In this document: positions 51,664 through 60,015 of the stretch, piece after piece
Layout: every line of letters starts with the position of its first letter
Numbering within the stretch: position 1 is the stretch's first letter
Assembly: GCA_017561575.1 (NCBI GenBank)
Contig: JAFZBS010000010.1
Span: forward strand, 1 to 64,000
Direction: 5' to 3'
DNA from: Candidatus Saccharimonadota bacterium
Lineage (GTDB): Bacteria; Patescibacteriota; Saccharimonadia; Saccharimonadales; Saccharimonadaceae
DNA: 64,000 nt
Translations under genes and position numbers: made by a program
The notes under the pieces: model-generated
Told to the model about the DNA's origin: nothing
What the model saw: only the letters and a program-made list of their open reading frames with translations
Databases searched by the model: none

Positions 51664-53490
51664 TTATTCTACCGTTACAGACTTCGCTAAGTTCCTTGGT
51701 TGATCGACATTGTAACCCTTTGCTACCGTTGTATAATAGGCAAACAGTTGAGATATCAAATTCATCAAAAGTGGAGCAAAATGCTCAATTTCGTCCGAAA
51801 TTCTAATAACTCTCTCCACAGGCAAATCAAATTGCTCTACATTTGTCACTACTATCATATGTCCATTACGCGCCAAAACTTCTTGCACATTTGATGCAGC
51901 CTTTTCGTACAATTCCCCCTTCGGGACTAATGCAATTTCGAAAAATCTATCATCAATGAGGGCCAAAGGTCCATGTTTCAGTTCGCCAAACGCATACGCA
52001 TTTGCATCAACATAGGATATTTCCTTCAGTTTAAGTGCACCCTCCATCGCCGTCGGGTAAGCCGTATCACGTCCGAGATAAATTGCATGCTCATAATCGA
52101 CATATTTTTTTGCAATTTCTTCAACTTCGCCTTTTGCATTCTCTAAAGTATCGTGAATCGCTTCTGGCAATTTCGCAATTTCTTTTACATATGGTTTCAA
52201 AATTGCCGGTTTCACACCCTTTGCTTGAGCAATCGTCAATCCAAACATCACCATCGCAATCACCTGTGACGTAAATGCCTTCGTCGAAGCAACGGAAATT
52301 TCCGGGCCTACGTGCACATAAGTTCCACCATCAACTTCGCGTGCTATCGTCGAACCAATTGCGTTCACGATACCAATCGTTTTAACCCCCTGCTTCTTTA
52401 TCTCACGAAGACAGGCCAAAGTATCCGCCGTCTCACCAGACTGTGAAACAATCAATGCCACCGAATTTTCTGGAATATACGCGTTGCGATATCTATACTC
52501 CGAAGCAATCACTGTTTCTACCGTTATCTCCGGTGTAAATTGCTCTATATAATAAGACGCTAGAAGCCCTGCGTGATAAGCAGTGCCACACCCCACAATC
52601 ACAAGATGTTTTATTTGACGTAGCTCTGCCTCCGGAATTCCAGGACCACCGAGCCTCACTGTTCCCTCTTCAAGATTTACACGACCGCGCAAAGTCTCCT
52701 TGAGAGATTCTGGTTGCTCCATTATTTCCTTCAAAAGAAAATGTTCATATCCACCCTTCTGAATCGCCGCAAGATTTGTTTCGATTTCCTCGACTTTTGC
52801 CGACACCGGCTCCGCATTTAACGTCTTTACCTCAACACTATTACTCGTAACCAGAGCAACTTCTCCATCATTCAAATAGATAGCTTGTTTTGTGTGTCCC
52901 AGAAGTGCGGACGCATCAGAAGCTATCATTGTTTCATCATGCCCAATTCCAATCACAAGTGGCGAACCACTTCTCGCTACAACTATTTCATCAGGTTTTT
53001 TACATGATACCACTGCAATACCATAAGTCCCTTTCACAAGCTTCAAGGCCTGTACCACGGCATTAATTAATGAATACTTTCCATCCTTATAAAACGAATT
53101 AATCAGCGCGGCTAATACTTCCGTATCAGTTTGTGATTTAAAATCGTGCTCAGTCAAATGCTCTTTTAGCTCTTTATAGTTTTCAATAATTCCATTGTGC
53201 ACCAAGAAAATCTCGCCAGCCCGATGTGGATGGGCATTTTCTTCGCTTGGTTCACCATGTGTAGCCCATCTTGTATGGCCAATTCCGATGGTATCATCTC
53301 GTTTATTCGCAGCAAGCTTCTCCTCTAGGTTTGCAATTTTGCCCTTTGCCCGAAGCAAAGTCGGTTCACCTTTAACATCAAGTGTTACGATCCCTGCCGA
53401 ATCGTACCCACGATATTCGAGCCTCTTTAATCCAGAAATCAAAAAGTCCTGTGCATTTTTATTTCCCACGTATCCAACAATTCCACACAT
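51664..53490 (-). CDS. glmS: Glutamine-fructose-6-phosphate aminotransferase
   Basis: 608 residues, full length. Mature N-terminal Cys of the glutaminase domain (MCGIVGYVG), HTRWATHG, then two SIS domains (CGTAYHAG, SQSGETADT) and C-terminal PRNLAKSVTVE. Makes glucosamine 6-phosphate, feeding glmM. GGAG site before ATG and TATAAT about 30 bases upstream. Confidence 0.98.
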   Translation of the reverse strand: MCGIVGYVGNKNAQDFLISGLKRLEYRGYDSAGIVTLDVKGEPTLLRAKGKIANLEEKLAANKRDDTIGIGHTRWATHGEPSEENAHPHRAGEIFLVHNGIIENYKELKEHLTEHDFKSQTDTEVLAALINSFYKDGKYSLINAVVQALKLVKGTYGIAVVSCKKPDEIVVARSGSPLVIGIGHDETMIASDASALLGHTKQAIYLNDGEVALVTSNSVEVKTLNAEPVSAKVEEIETNLAAIQKGGYEHFLLKEIMEQPESLKETLRGRVNLEEGTVRLGGPGIPEAELRQIKHLVIVGCGTAYHAGLLASYYIEQFTPEITVETVIASEYRYRNAYIPENSVALIVSQSGETADTLACLREIKKQGVKTIGIVNAIGSTIAREVDGGTYVHVGPEISVASTKAFTSQVIAMVMFGLTIAQAKGVKPAILKPYVKEIAKLPEAIHDTLENAKGEVEEIAKKYVDYEHAIYLGRDTAYPTAMEGALKLKEISYVDANAYAFGELKHGPLALIDDRFFEIALVPKGELYEKAASNVQEVLARNGHMIVVTNVEQFDLPVERVIRISDEIEHFAPLLMNLISQLFAYYTTVAKGYNVDQPRNLAKSVTVE

Positions 53491-53529
53491 ATTTTTTCTC
53501 CACTTACTTTTTTTACATTATATCACATG

Positions 53530-54147
53530 CTAGGTTAAATATTTCCAACCAAGCATCTTATAAAAATCAATTGCATCAAACCAGTTAAAAAATTTCGATG
53601 CCAACAGATTGTAGATTTCGTCCGCCATTACAACCGAAAACAACGAAATACTCAGTATCAAAAAAGCTCGTCTACTCATTCTTCTTGCCAGTTTTACAAA
53701 AAACGGCACTATGATATACACAAGTAGCAAAGCCGAAACACCAAAAACTAACACGCTCCTAAGACAAACAAATCCACCAATATTGCCAAAGTTCAAAATC
53801 TCCGTATTATAGTCCCAATATCTAGTGCCGTTGCCAATCACGTACACAAGCCATCCCGCCACAAATTCTAACAAGCCAGTCGCCACCATCGACACCAAGA
53901 ATACTAACCAAGGATATTTTTTTATTTTTAATAATTGAACTAAAAACATAATTAAAAGAGCACCATATGCGTAAATATTTATCCACGGCAAAAAATTCCC
54001 ACCCTGCATGTAAAACTCCCCCGTTCCACCATCAAAATAATAAAAAATAAACTCATACAGCCAGCCGAAGAAACCCGCAAAAACTACGATTAAAAATATT
54101 ATCCCTAATTGCTGATATGGTTTTAAGCTATTCTTTTTATTCTTCAT
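53530..54147 (-). CDS. Putative ABC transporter permease, CmpB family
   Basis: 205 residues, about five helices. The pattern GWLYEFIFYYFDGG, FLPWINIYAYGALL, TGLLEFVAGWL, WDYN and GGFVCLRSVLVFG fits the uncharacterised PF06541-type (CmpB) membrane proteins. Last gene of a four-gene run. Role unknown. Confidence 0.8.
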   Translation of the reverse strand: MKNKKNSLKPYQQLGIIFLIVVFAGFFGWLYEFIFYYFDGGTGEFYMQGGNFLPWINIYAYGALLIMFLVQLLKIKKYPWLVFLVSMVATGLLEFVAGWLVYVIGNGTRYWDYNTEILNFGNIGGFVCLRSVLVFGVSALLLVYIIVPFFVKLARRMSRRAFLILSISLFSVVMADEIYNLLASKFFNWFDAIDFYKMLGWKYLT

Positions 54148-54150
54148 TCT

Positions 54151-54735
54151 CTAATTAATTCTCTTCCTTGCCCATTCTGGCGGTTCCATATCAAATAGTA
54201 TTTTTGGCGTATGCAAATTCACAATATCCTCGTCCACACCGTAATAATATTGATATGTCGAATCCACCGACCCAAATTTAGCTTTAGATTTTTCGAGCCC
54301 AATTTTCTCTGCTGTTTCCCAAACAGAAGCTTCACTCGGCCCTTCCACTTCTACGAAAGTTGGAATCCATGGCCAAGTATCAATACATACTTCCACATCA
54401 CCAACTTCCCATGTTTCACGATACGATTCCTGCTCAGCCTTTGGCACCAAACCGCAGCTCTTCATAAAAAGAACACCATTCTCGTAATCATCAATTACAA
54501 GATTTACTTCTTTTGTTCCCATGATTGATTTTTCATCAGAAACATTTTTATAAGTCATCACGATTTTACCGCCACCCTCATCGCGTACTCGTGCAAAAGA
54601 ATGTATGCCAGTATCAAACACTACTCTTTTCATCATTACTTCCGGCTTCACACATTTCGCGCCAATTTCCTTCAGCTTTGCACGAACTTTTTCCTTATCA
54701 ATATCTAAAAACTGCGCTTCTATCTCATTATTCAT
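54151..54735 (-). CDS. CYTH-domain protein (CyaB/ThTPase-like)
   Basis: 194 residues. NNEIEAQFLDID is the variant ExExK motif at the N-terminus of CYTH/triphosphate tunnel enzymes; ARVRDEGGG, KEVNLVIDD and FVEVEGPSE supply the alternating basic/acidic tunnel strands. Acts on an organic triphosphate (thiamine triphosphate or polyphosphate) in the family; substrate not decided. 4-base overlap with the GNAT upstream. Confidence 0.88.
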   Translation of the reverse strand: MNNEIEAQFLDIDKEKVRAKLKEIGAKCVKPEVMMKRVVFDTGIHSFARVRDEGGGKIVMTYKNVSDEKSIMGTKEVNLVIDDYENGVLFMKSCGLVPKAEQESYRETWEVGDVEVCIDTWPWIPTFVEVEGPSEASVWETAEKIGLEKSKAKFGSVDSTYQYYYGVDEDIVNLHTPKILFDMEPPEWARKRIN

Positions 54736-55238
54736 AGCTTTATCCTTGTATATACATATTCATCGTCTTCACGCACGATGTATGCACCATTTTTCTGCAT
54801 CACTTTTAAAGAAGCTGGGTTAGATTTAAGTGCCGCCAAATACACTTCGTCTGTGTCGATTGGAAGTTTCCTTGCTTCTTCAATCGCTAGCCGCAAACCT
54901 TCCGTAGCATAGCCCTTGTTACGATATTCTTTTTTGATCGAATAGCCGATATGCCCCGGCCCATTTCGCAAAAAATCATTTAAACAATGTCGCAAACTAA
55001 AATACCCAACTATCACATCATCATCCCACAAGAAATAATGCGTATCTGGCACATAACCCGGCTTCATGTTTAGCCCTTTTTCGTGATCTTCCCATCCCGG
55101 AAGCACCTCGTTCACGAACTCCTCGTAAGAAATTCCGTGCCATTCATTTTTGAGCCCATTTTCATCTTCGGGCATATCGCGAATCAGCTCCCACTCCGCT
55201 TTCGCGTCCTCCTTAGTTGGTTTTCTTAAAGCTATCAT
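54732..55238 (-). CDS. GNAT acetyltransferase
   Basis: 168 residues. Acetyl-CoA loop GYSIKKEYRNKGYATEGLRLAI-type (about 106-128), preceded by VGYFSLRHCLND. RimJ/L-like family with a C-terminal VMQKNGAYIV. Leaderless: TGA-TATTAT + six bases + ATG. First gene of a coupled run with the CYTH protein. Confidence 0.9.
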   Translation of the reverse strand: MIALRKPTKEDAKAEWELIRDMPEDENGLKNEWHGISYEEFVNEVLPGWEDHEKGLNMKPGYVPDTHYFLWDDDVIVGYFSLRHCLNDFLRNGPGHIGYSIKKEYRNKGYATEGLRLAIEEARKLPIDTDEVYLAALKSNPASLKVMQKNGAYIVREDDEYVYTRIKL

Positions 55239-55261
55239 ATACTTATAATATCATATAATCT

Positions 55262-55741
55262 TTATTCCTTTTTCTTTCGTCCGAACAGTTTGCCAAGATG
55301 CGCCGCATAGCTCGCTTTTTGACCTAAATCAATCGCATCACCGATGACCGGCACGCTTCGCGCCGCATCATATGTTTTTTGGTGTACAGCAGCCCGCGTT
55401 GGCACTACATTTCTTAGCGCTTGCTCTGCCGCACTTTCCGCCACGCCAGCCACCACGCCACCTGCTACCATTTTGCCAATCCCTTTTGTTGATGGCTCCG
55501 GAGCTGCTACTTTTGCTTGCGAATTTGTGGCGATTTCTGTAAACAAATCTAAATATTTCTGATTTAGCGGACTCTTTGCAAATTCCGCTTCGAACTCACT
55601 CACATCCTTACATTTTGCGCCAAGCTTTTCAATTTCGCCAAACAGCACATCAATTTTTTTCTGCATTTCTGCACTTATATTGTAGCTAGCACTGAAAGCA
55701 TTCTTCCGTGCTTCAATCGTTTGTTTTACATATTCATCCAT
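55262..55741 (-). CDS. Hypothetical helical protein
   Basis: 159 residues. Helical N-terminal half with charge patterns, an Ala/Gly-rich mid part (MVAGGVVAGVAESAAEQA), and a short basic end (GRKKKE). The Gly/Ala segment could insert in or lie on the membrane. No family recognised. Leaderless, sharing a -10 palindrome with the divergent NERD gene. Confidence 0.65.
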   Translation of the reverse strand: MDEYVKQTIEARKNAFSASYNISAEMQKKIDVLFGEIEKLGAKCKDVSEFEAEFAKSPLNQKYLDLFTEIATNSQAKVAAPEPSTKGIGKMVAGGVVAGVAESAAEQALRNVVPTRAAVHQKTYDAARSVPVIGDAIDLGQKASYAAHLGKLFGRKKKE

Positions 55742-55747
55742 ATCTTT

Positions 55748-55757
55748 ATGATATCAT
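55748..55757. promoter_or_regulatory. Shared palindromic -10 for two divergent leaderless genes
   Basis: ATGATATCAT reads TATCAT on both strands. Each TATCAT ends exactly six bases before the ATG of its gene (55741 minus, 55764 plus), and each is preceded by TGA. Confidence 0.7.
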
Positions 55758-55763
55758 ATACTC

Positions 55764-56435
55764 ATGGATTTATGGATTTTACCATTACTAACTTTTATTA
55801 TTCTTACAGTAATCATTGCGGTTATCTGGTTATTTTATGATCACGGAGCCAATAGACTAAAACATCCGGAAGAGTGGCAAAACACAGGTAGCTCGGGCGA
55901 ACAAATTATTTTTCTCACACTAAACAAAAAACTGCATATTCCAGAAAATCAAATTCTTCGCAACGTTTATATTCCAACAGAAAATGGCAAAACCTCGGAA
56001 ATTGATTTATTGGTCGTTTCCAAAAAAGGCTTGTTTGTTTTTGAAATAAAAAATTACGCTGGCAACATTTATGGCGATACCAAACGCAAAAAATGGATTC
56101 AATATCTCGGCAAAAAGAAAAGTTTCTTTTATAATCCACTGCTCCAAAATCGTACTCATTGTGAAAACTTACACAAATATCTCAAAAAATACGGCGATAT
56201 TCCTATCGTACCACTACTTACAACAATTTCACGTGGCAAATGGAAAATTAAAAATCTTAGTGCCGATGATTATTTTCTCGGCTACAATTGCCACTTAATT
56301 GATATCTATAATTCCATGCCAATTTGCGAAACCATGTCTTCTGCTTTTAAGCCGATATTAAGTGCCCTCACACCGCTCTCTCGTCCAAGCAAAGAAATAG
56401 TAGAAAAACACATTCAAGAAATTAAAAAGTGTTAA
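55764..56435 (+). CDS. Membrane-anchored NERD-domain protein
   Basis: 223 residues. N-terminal transmembrane helix (about 4-24), then a NERD (nuclease-related) domain: GSSGEQIIFLTL, SEIDLLVVSKKGLFVFEIKNYAG (the E-x-K active-site-like pair) and W near residue 112. NERD proteins are suspected nucleases. Anchoring on the membrane could fit processing of incoming DNA (inference). Confidence 0.88.
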   Translation: MDLWILPLLTFIILTVIIAVIWLFYDHGANRLKHPEEWQNTGSSGEQIIFLTLNKKLHIPENQILRNVYIPTENGKTSEIDLLVVSKKGLFVFEIKNYAGNIYGDTKRKKWIQYLGKKKSFFYNPLLQNRTHCENLHKYLKKYGDIPIVPLLTTISRGKWKIKNLSADDYFLGYNCHLIDIYNSMPICETMSSAFKPILSALTPLSRPSKEIVEKHIQEIKKC

Positions 56436-56439
56436 AATA

Positions 56440-57348
56440 TTATTGTTGTCCAAGAGTTTTGATTTTATCAAATCTGACTTTTTCCACTGCTGCGCGCAGC
56501 GCTTCTTCCGAACCATAATGCGTCCTTCTTTCCGGCGCATCAGACAGCATGTGCTGTGCATACGGAAAACTTACTGCTCGTTCCAAAACTCCACCAAGCT
56601 TCCCTGTTCCACATAGTACCTCTGCCTTTCGCACTTTCCCTAACGGTACTTCAAGCGCCTGTTTCATTTCTTCTGGGAAAAACGTTAAAGAAAACAAATC
56701 TCCGTCAGCTTCTCCCGCTAGTCTACCGTATGCAATTGAGGTGTTCCCTTCAATCCAGAGCCTTTTATCTAAAAGCCGCATTTTTGCATCAGTTAAATTC
56801 ATTTCGCATCGCACATATTTTTTGTTATCTGCGTTTTTCATATCGCACACAAAATCACCTTCGCAAGTCGTCGTCATTATCGCTCGCGAAGCGTCCGGAG
56901 ATTTTAATCCATGTTTAGCATCATAAGAAATCGTGTCGCTTATGTAGTCGCAAATAATCCACGACAAAAGACCAGTTTCCGCATTTTCCGCCAGCAAGTA
57001 AAATTCTGTCCTTGCACCCCAAAATACACTCGAATGCACCCGAAACATTGTCACGATCCCATAGTATTTTTCTTTATCACCGGCAAACACTGCAGCCTTC
57101 GCGGGACAAAATCCTTCCGGCAAAAATCTCTGCATTTTTTCTGGCTCCAATATTTCATAAAACAAGAAAGAGCAATATGGCTCCACCACAAATGGCATTT
57201 TATCCGCTTTTTTCGTTGCCGAAGACACGATTTTGCGTTGCATCCAAACCGGAAGCCGGCGCAACTTTGTTTGCATATAAGTCACTTTCCCGACCTCCAT
57301 CGGATTTACCAATCTTTCTACCCCCTTAGCATAATCTAATACGTTCAT
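56440..57348 (-). CDS. Hypothetical protein, 302 residues
   Basis: Soluble, mixed alpha/beta, with Cys/Trp-rich strands (FWGARTEFYLLAEN, GNTSIAYGRLAGEADGDLFSL). I see no known catalytic motif; the overall strand pattern recalls acetoacetate-decarboxylase-fold proteins, a weak guess. TATAAT ends six bases before ATG. Convergent with the NERD gene by a 4-base gap. Confidence 0.7.
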   Translation of the reverse strand: MNVLDYAKGVERLVNPMEVGKVTYMQTKLRRLPVWMQRKIVSSATKKADKMPFVVEPYCSFLFYEILEPEKMQRFLPEGFCPAKAAVFAGDKEKYYGIVTMFRVHSSVFWGARTEFYLLAENAETGLLSWIICDYISDTISYDAKHGLKSPDASRAIMTTTCEGDFVCDMKNADNKKYVRCEMNLTDAKMRLLDKRLWIEGNTSIAYGRLAGEADGDLFSLTFFPEEMKQALEVPLGKVRKAEVLCGTGKLGGVLERAVSFPYAQHMLSDAPERRTHYGSEEALRAAVEKVRFDKIKTLGQQ

Positions 57349-57396
57349 AGCATGATTATACTATAAAAAATCACAAGTATTATCCATACCAGGCAA

Positions 57397-57858
57397 TCAG
57401 ATATCAATTTCTTCAATTCGTGGCCGATATTTTGGCCAATGTTGCAACTTACTCGGAATCCTCGTCCGAATTTTATTTGGCGAAAGCACCGCTTGATTAA
57501 TTTCTCTCGCGAGCCTGAGAGCCATCGTCGCATTTTTGCGTGGCTTCCGCCCATAATCAAGAATGTTAAAACCTTTGAAAGCGACGCTCCGTTCCCCATC
57601 CGAAAAAACGAATGAATACATTTCCCCATCCAACACATCATTTGGTTCCAATAGCTTTGGAATTTCAAACACGCCAGGCATCTTCTGGATAATTCTTTTG
57701 GTGAGTTCTATGTCGTCTTGCGAAATCGTATAGGTATATTCCTTCCCTTGAAACCGCGTCGTCACGTTGTTTTTCAAATCATCCGTCATCGTCACGCAAA
57801 AAATCTCCCCATCAATCACTCCCCACGCCGGACTAAGTTTATATTCGAAAATCACCAT
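57397..57858 (-). CDS. Hypothetical protein, 153 residues
   Basis: Beta-rich N-terminal half (YKLSPAWGVIDGEIFCVTM) and helical centre, Arg/Pro-rich C-terminus. No membrane segment, no family recognised. Start follows a weak TTAGGCG site. It lies between the 302-residue protein and the alarmone hydrolase. Confidence 0.6.
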   Translation of the reverse strand: MVIFEYKLSPAWGVIDGEIFCVTMTDDLKNNVTTRFQGKEYTYTISQDDIELTKRIIQKMPGVFEIPKLLEPNDVLDGEMYSFVFSDGERSVAFKGFNILDYGRKPRKNATMALRLAREINQAVLSPNKIRTRIPSKLQHWPKYRPRIEEIDI

Positions 57859-57900
57859 ACGCCTAATTCACTTTTTGTCCCTGTTATATTAGTAAGCTCT

Positions 57901-58314
57901 TTAATCTCCTAGCACCCTCTTCGCGAGCTCATACTTCTTCCTCCGCGCTTCATTCAACCCACTCGCCCGCTTCGAGTCGGTGTTATTCGCAAGATCTGCC
58001 AGTTTCACCTGCTTTGCCAAAGGATTTTCCTTCACCCGCCGAAGATACGATTCGTATTCCTCATCTTCCGGTTTCGTCAAAAGCTGCACCGCCTCCACGA
58101 TGTGTTTCGGAATTCCCTTTTCCAGCAAATACTCCGCCGTCACATCCGTGTCCTCAATCGTATCATGCAAAACCGCAATGGTTTTGAGCTCCAATGAATT
58201 AAGAAGCCCCGCCACCGCCAGCGGATGCAAAATATACGCCACCCCATTCTTATCCACCTGCCCCTTATGCGCCTTCACGGCAATTTCCAATGCTGTTTCG
58301 AAAACTGAGTTCAT
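57901..58314 (-). CDS. HD-domain small alarmone hydrolase (MESH1/SpoT-like)
   Basis: 137 residues, a single HD_4 domain. AHKGQVDKNGVAYILHPLAVA, VLHDTIEDT (HD plus ED) and KLADLANNTD are the metal and nucleotide contacts of (p)ppGpp hydrolases. No synthetase domain. Expected to degrade (p)ppGpp or a related nucleotide. AAGGAG 6 bases before ATG. Confidence 0.88.
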   Translation of the reverse strand: MNSVFETALEIAVKAHKGQVDKNGVAYILHPLAVAGLLNSLELKTIAVLHDTIEDTDVTAEYLLEKGIPKHIVEAVQLLTKPEDEEYESYLRRVKENPLAKQVKLADLANNTDSKRASGLNEARRKKYELAKRVLGD

Positions 58315-58551
58315 GATTTACTCCTTAGCCAATTTAACCTTATTTTGTTTTTGTAAAAACGCAATGATCATTTAATAATTATTATATCAATTAATATTCA
58401 ATCTAACTAATGCGCCAATAAACAAAGTAATTGCACTAGGTTTTTGACGGCTTCTTTTCGGTCTTCTACGACAGGTTGTTCCTTTTGCATTTAAGGTACA
58501 TACTTTTCTTTCTCCACCCGAGGTGTTGCCATTCGGCAAGTATCATTTGTA

Positions 58552-58737
58552 GTGCAGAATCTGCGCATAAAATATGAGGGGCTGCCCCCTCTCACTGGAG
58601 AAAGGCGCAGAACTCTGCACCGCAATTAACATAAGTATATTACATAAGTTCGAAAACACCAAGCATAAGCGTTTTGGAAGTGTGGGGAGATATGTATTTG
58701 GTGTTTCGCATATCTGTTATTTGGCGAGTCCGAACTT
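58552..58737 (+). ncRNA. Possible structured RNA or leader upstream of the 58790 gene
   Basis: In the 475-base gap after the alarmone hydrolase there is a long hairpin (58552-58566 with 58605-58620) around a GC-rich inner hairpin. Then nested arms: AAGTTCG/CGAACTT (58646-58652, 58731-58737) and AACACCAA/TTGGTGTT (58655-58662, 58698-58705). A competing pair GATATG/CATATC crosses these, so alternative folds are possible. No known family recognised. The part 58380-58550 shows only a small TTGCC/GGCAA hairpin. Confidence 0.35.
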
Positions 58738-58789
58738 GCAATTGTTCCAATAGTAAGTTTAAATACGCAAAACATCTTAGGAGTTTATT

Positions 58790-59083
58790 ATGGCTATTAA
58801 GTTAGAAGATGCTGTCGCAGTCGTACAAAAAGAGATTCGCGACTTGCGTGCAAAATATGAGTCCGTTGCTAAAACGGAAGAACAGGATCCGATAATGGTC
58901 GAAGGCGAAACATAGACTGGGTATTATTGCCAACTAATGGCGGGTCCGAAAGACGTCGCTAAGATTTTGCTTGAATATGATTATCCGGTTTGGCGCGTGT
59001 TTGACGAAGATGCGCCGCGCGCGATGTGGGAAGATTTGGGGCGAGAGTTGGGCCTAGAGCATGTTTGCTCGGTGGATCTATGA
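58790..59083 (+). CDS. Small accessory gene interrupted by an in-frame TAG
   Basis: AGGAG precedes ATG 58790. Codons 1-41 read MAIKLEDAVAVVQKEIRDLR and onward, then TAG at 58913-58915, then 55 more open codons in the same frame (TGYYCQLMAGPKDV...) to TGA at 59081. GC-rich codon choice continues across the TAG. An internal ATG (58937) could restart. Either one 97-residue gene with a nonsense change or readthrough, or two short proteins. No family recognised. Confidence 0.5.
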
Positions 59084-59111
59084 AAGCTCATCAAAGCGTC
59101 ACGAATGATCT

Positions 59112-59121
59112 AAAGCACAGG
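59112..59121. repeat. Direct repeat flanking the GIY-YIG gene (left)
   Basis: AAAGCACAGG, identical to 59803-59812. The two copies bracket the GIY-YIG gene and could be a target-site duplication or chance. Confidence 0.4.
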
Positions 59122-59128
59122 AAAAACG

Positions 59129-59770
59129 CTAGCGTTGGTGACTTGGAAGATAGTTTTTGTCAATTCTTTTTCTGATATCAGAAAGAATTTCATTATTGAA
59201 TTTATAACACTGAAAACCATTGCGGGTATGGCCAGTTACATCAACAGCAGTTCTAGATATAGTTTTTTCTTCGCCATTCTGAAGACGTACTAGGTTTTTG
59301 TCATCTATAGTTACCACCTTCGGGTATCGTTCCGTTATGGGCTCTAATTCCGTTCCGACCGGGATTCCCAGCATAGCAAATGTTGTCGGGCTACTCATTG
59401 GCCTAATAGACCCATCGGCATTTCTAACATCGCTTGCGGTTTCGTTACCGAAATCGTCGATCTCAGCATCATCGATTAATTCTGAAATATTCAATAGTAA
59501 ATCTCTTGCGATTTCAGGTTGTATTTTAAAGAATTCACGATTTTTCCGTGCGCGAGTATCAGTCAATTTATCTAACTCTCTATGTATAACTTTTTCGAGA
59601 GTACGATATTTCGTAGTTTTAACTGTAAAATATGGCTCAAATGGCATAGCAACGCCTGTTGTATCTAAATCATTAAGGCGTCGTTTTAAATCCTTAGTAA
59701 AGCCAATTTTGACATAATCTGGCATACTTGGATTTGTTAATATGTATACATAGCCATCCTTGCTATTCAT
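59129..59770 (-). CDS. GIY-YIG nuclease-like protein (T5orf172/MUG113 type)
   Basis: 213 residues. N-terminal domain GYVYILTNPSMPDYVKIGFTKDLKRRLNDLD carries the GIY-YIG-like strands and Arg; VIHRELDKLTDTRARKNREFF completes it (catalytic Glu nearby). The C-terminal 80 residues form a separate beta-rich domain. Often in mobile or accessory DNA. TATAAT + six bases + ATG (leaderless). Ends at TAG, the next in-frame stop being TGA 9 codons on. Confidence 0.85.
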   Translation of the reverse strand: MNSKDGYVYILTNPSMPDYVKIGFTKDLKRRLNDLDTTGVAMPFEPYFTVKTTKYRTLEKVIHRELDKLTDTRARKNREFFKIQPEIARDLLLNISELIDDAEIDDFGNETASDVRNADGSIRPMSSPTTFAMLGIPVGTELEPITERYPKVVTIDDKNLVRLQNGEEKTISRTAVDVTGHTRNGFQCYKFNNEILSDIRKRIDKNYLPSHQR

Positions 59771-59802
59771 GTATTTATTATAATATTTACACTACTATTC
59801 TC

Positions 59803-59812
59803 AAAGCACAGG
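59803..59812. repeat. Direct repeat flanking the GIY-YIG gene (right)
   Basis: Second AAAGCACAGG copy; see 59112-59121. Confidence 0.4.
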
Positions 59813-59816
59813 CTTT

Positions 59817-60014
59817 TTAGCAGGAACCATCTGGCTTCTCGCGAATACTCTTTGTTTTTTCGACGTTATCCTTTAAGAGGCTAATTACGTATTCTGGCGG
59901 CTTGCGTTCGCCAGCTAACCAGTGCGCCAATGTTCTCTTCGGAATTTTATATTTTTTACAAAAATCACTTTGAGAAATATCTAACTTTTCTATTATTTCT
60001 TTTATGCTATCCAT
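59817..60014 (-). CDS. Small HTH DNA-binding protein
   Basis: 65 residues. MDSIKEIIEKLDISQSDFCK then KKYKIPKRTLAHWLAGERKPP, a Cro/XRE-like helix-turn-helix with the recognition helix ending in LAGERKPPEYV. ATG 60014 is one base after the hsdS stop (TAA-A-ATG), so it is translated with hsdS and may regulate the restriction-modification locus. Confidence 0.8.
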   Translation of the reverse strand: MDSIKEIIEKLDISQSDFCKKYKIPKRTLAHWLAGERKPPEYVISLLKDNVEKTKSIREKPDGSC

Positions 60015-60015
60015 T

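Noticed and set aside
57345-57668. 107-codon minus-strand frame
   Set aside because: Shadow of the 57397-57858 gene in another frame.
59080-59175. 31-codon plus frame after the TAG-interrupted gene
   Set aside because: ATG overlaps the stop but the frame runs into the end of the GIY-YIG gene; no supporting features.
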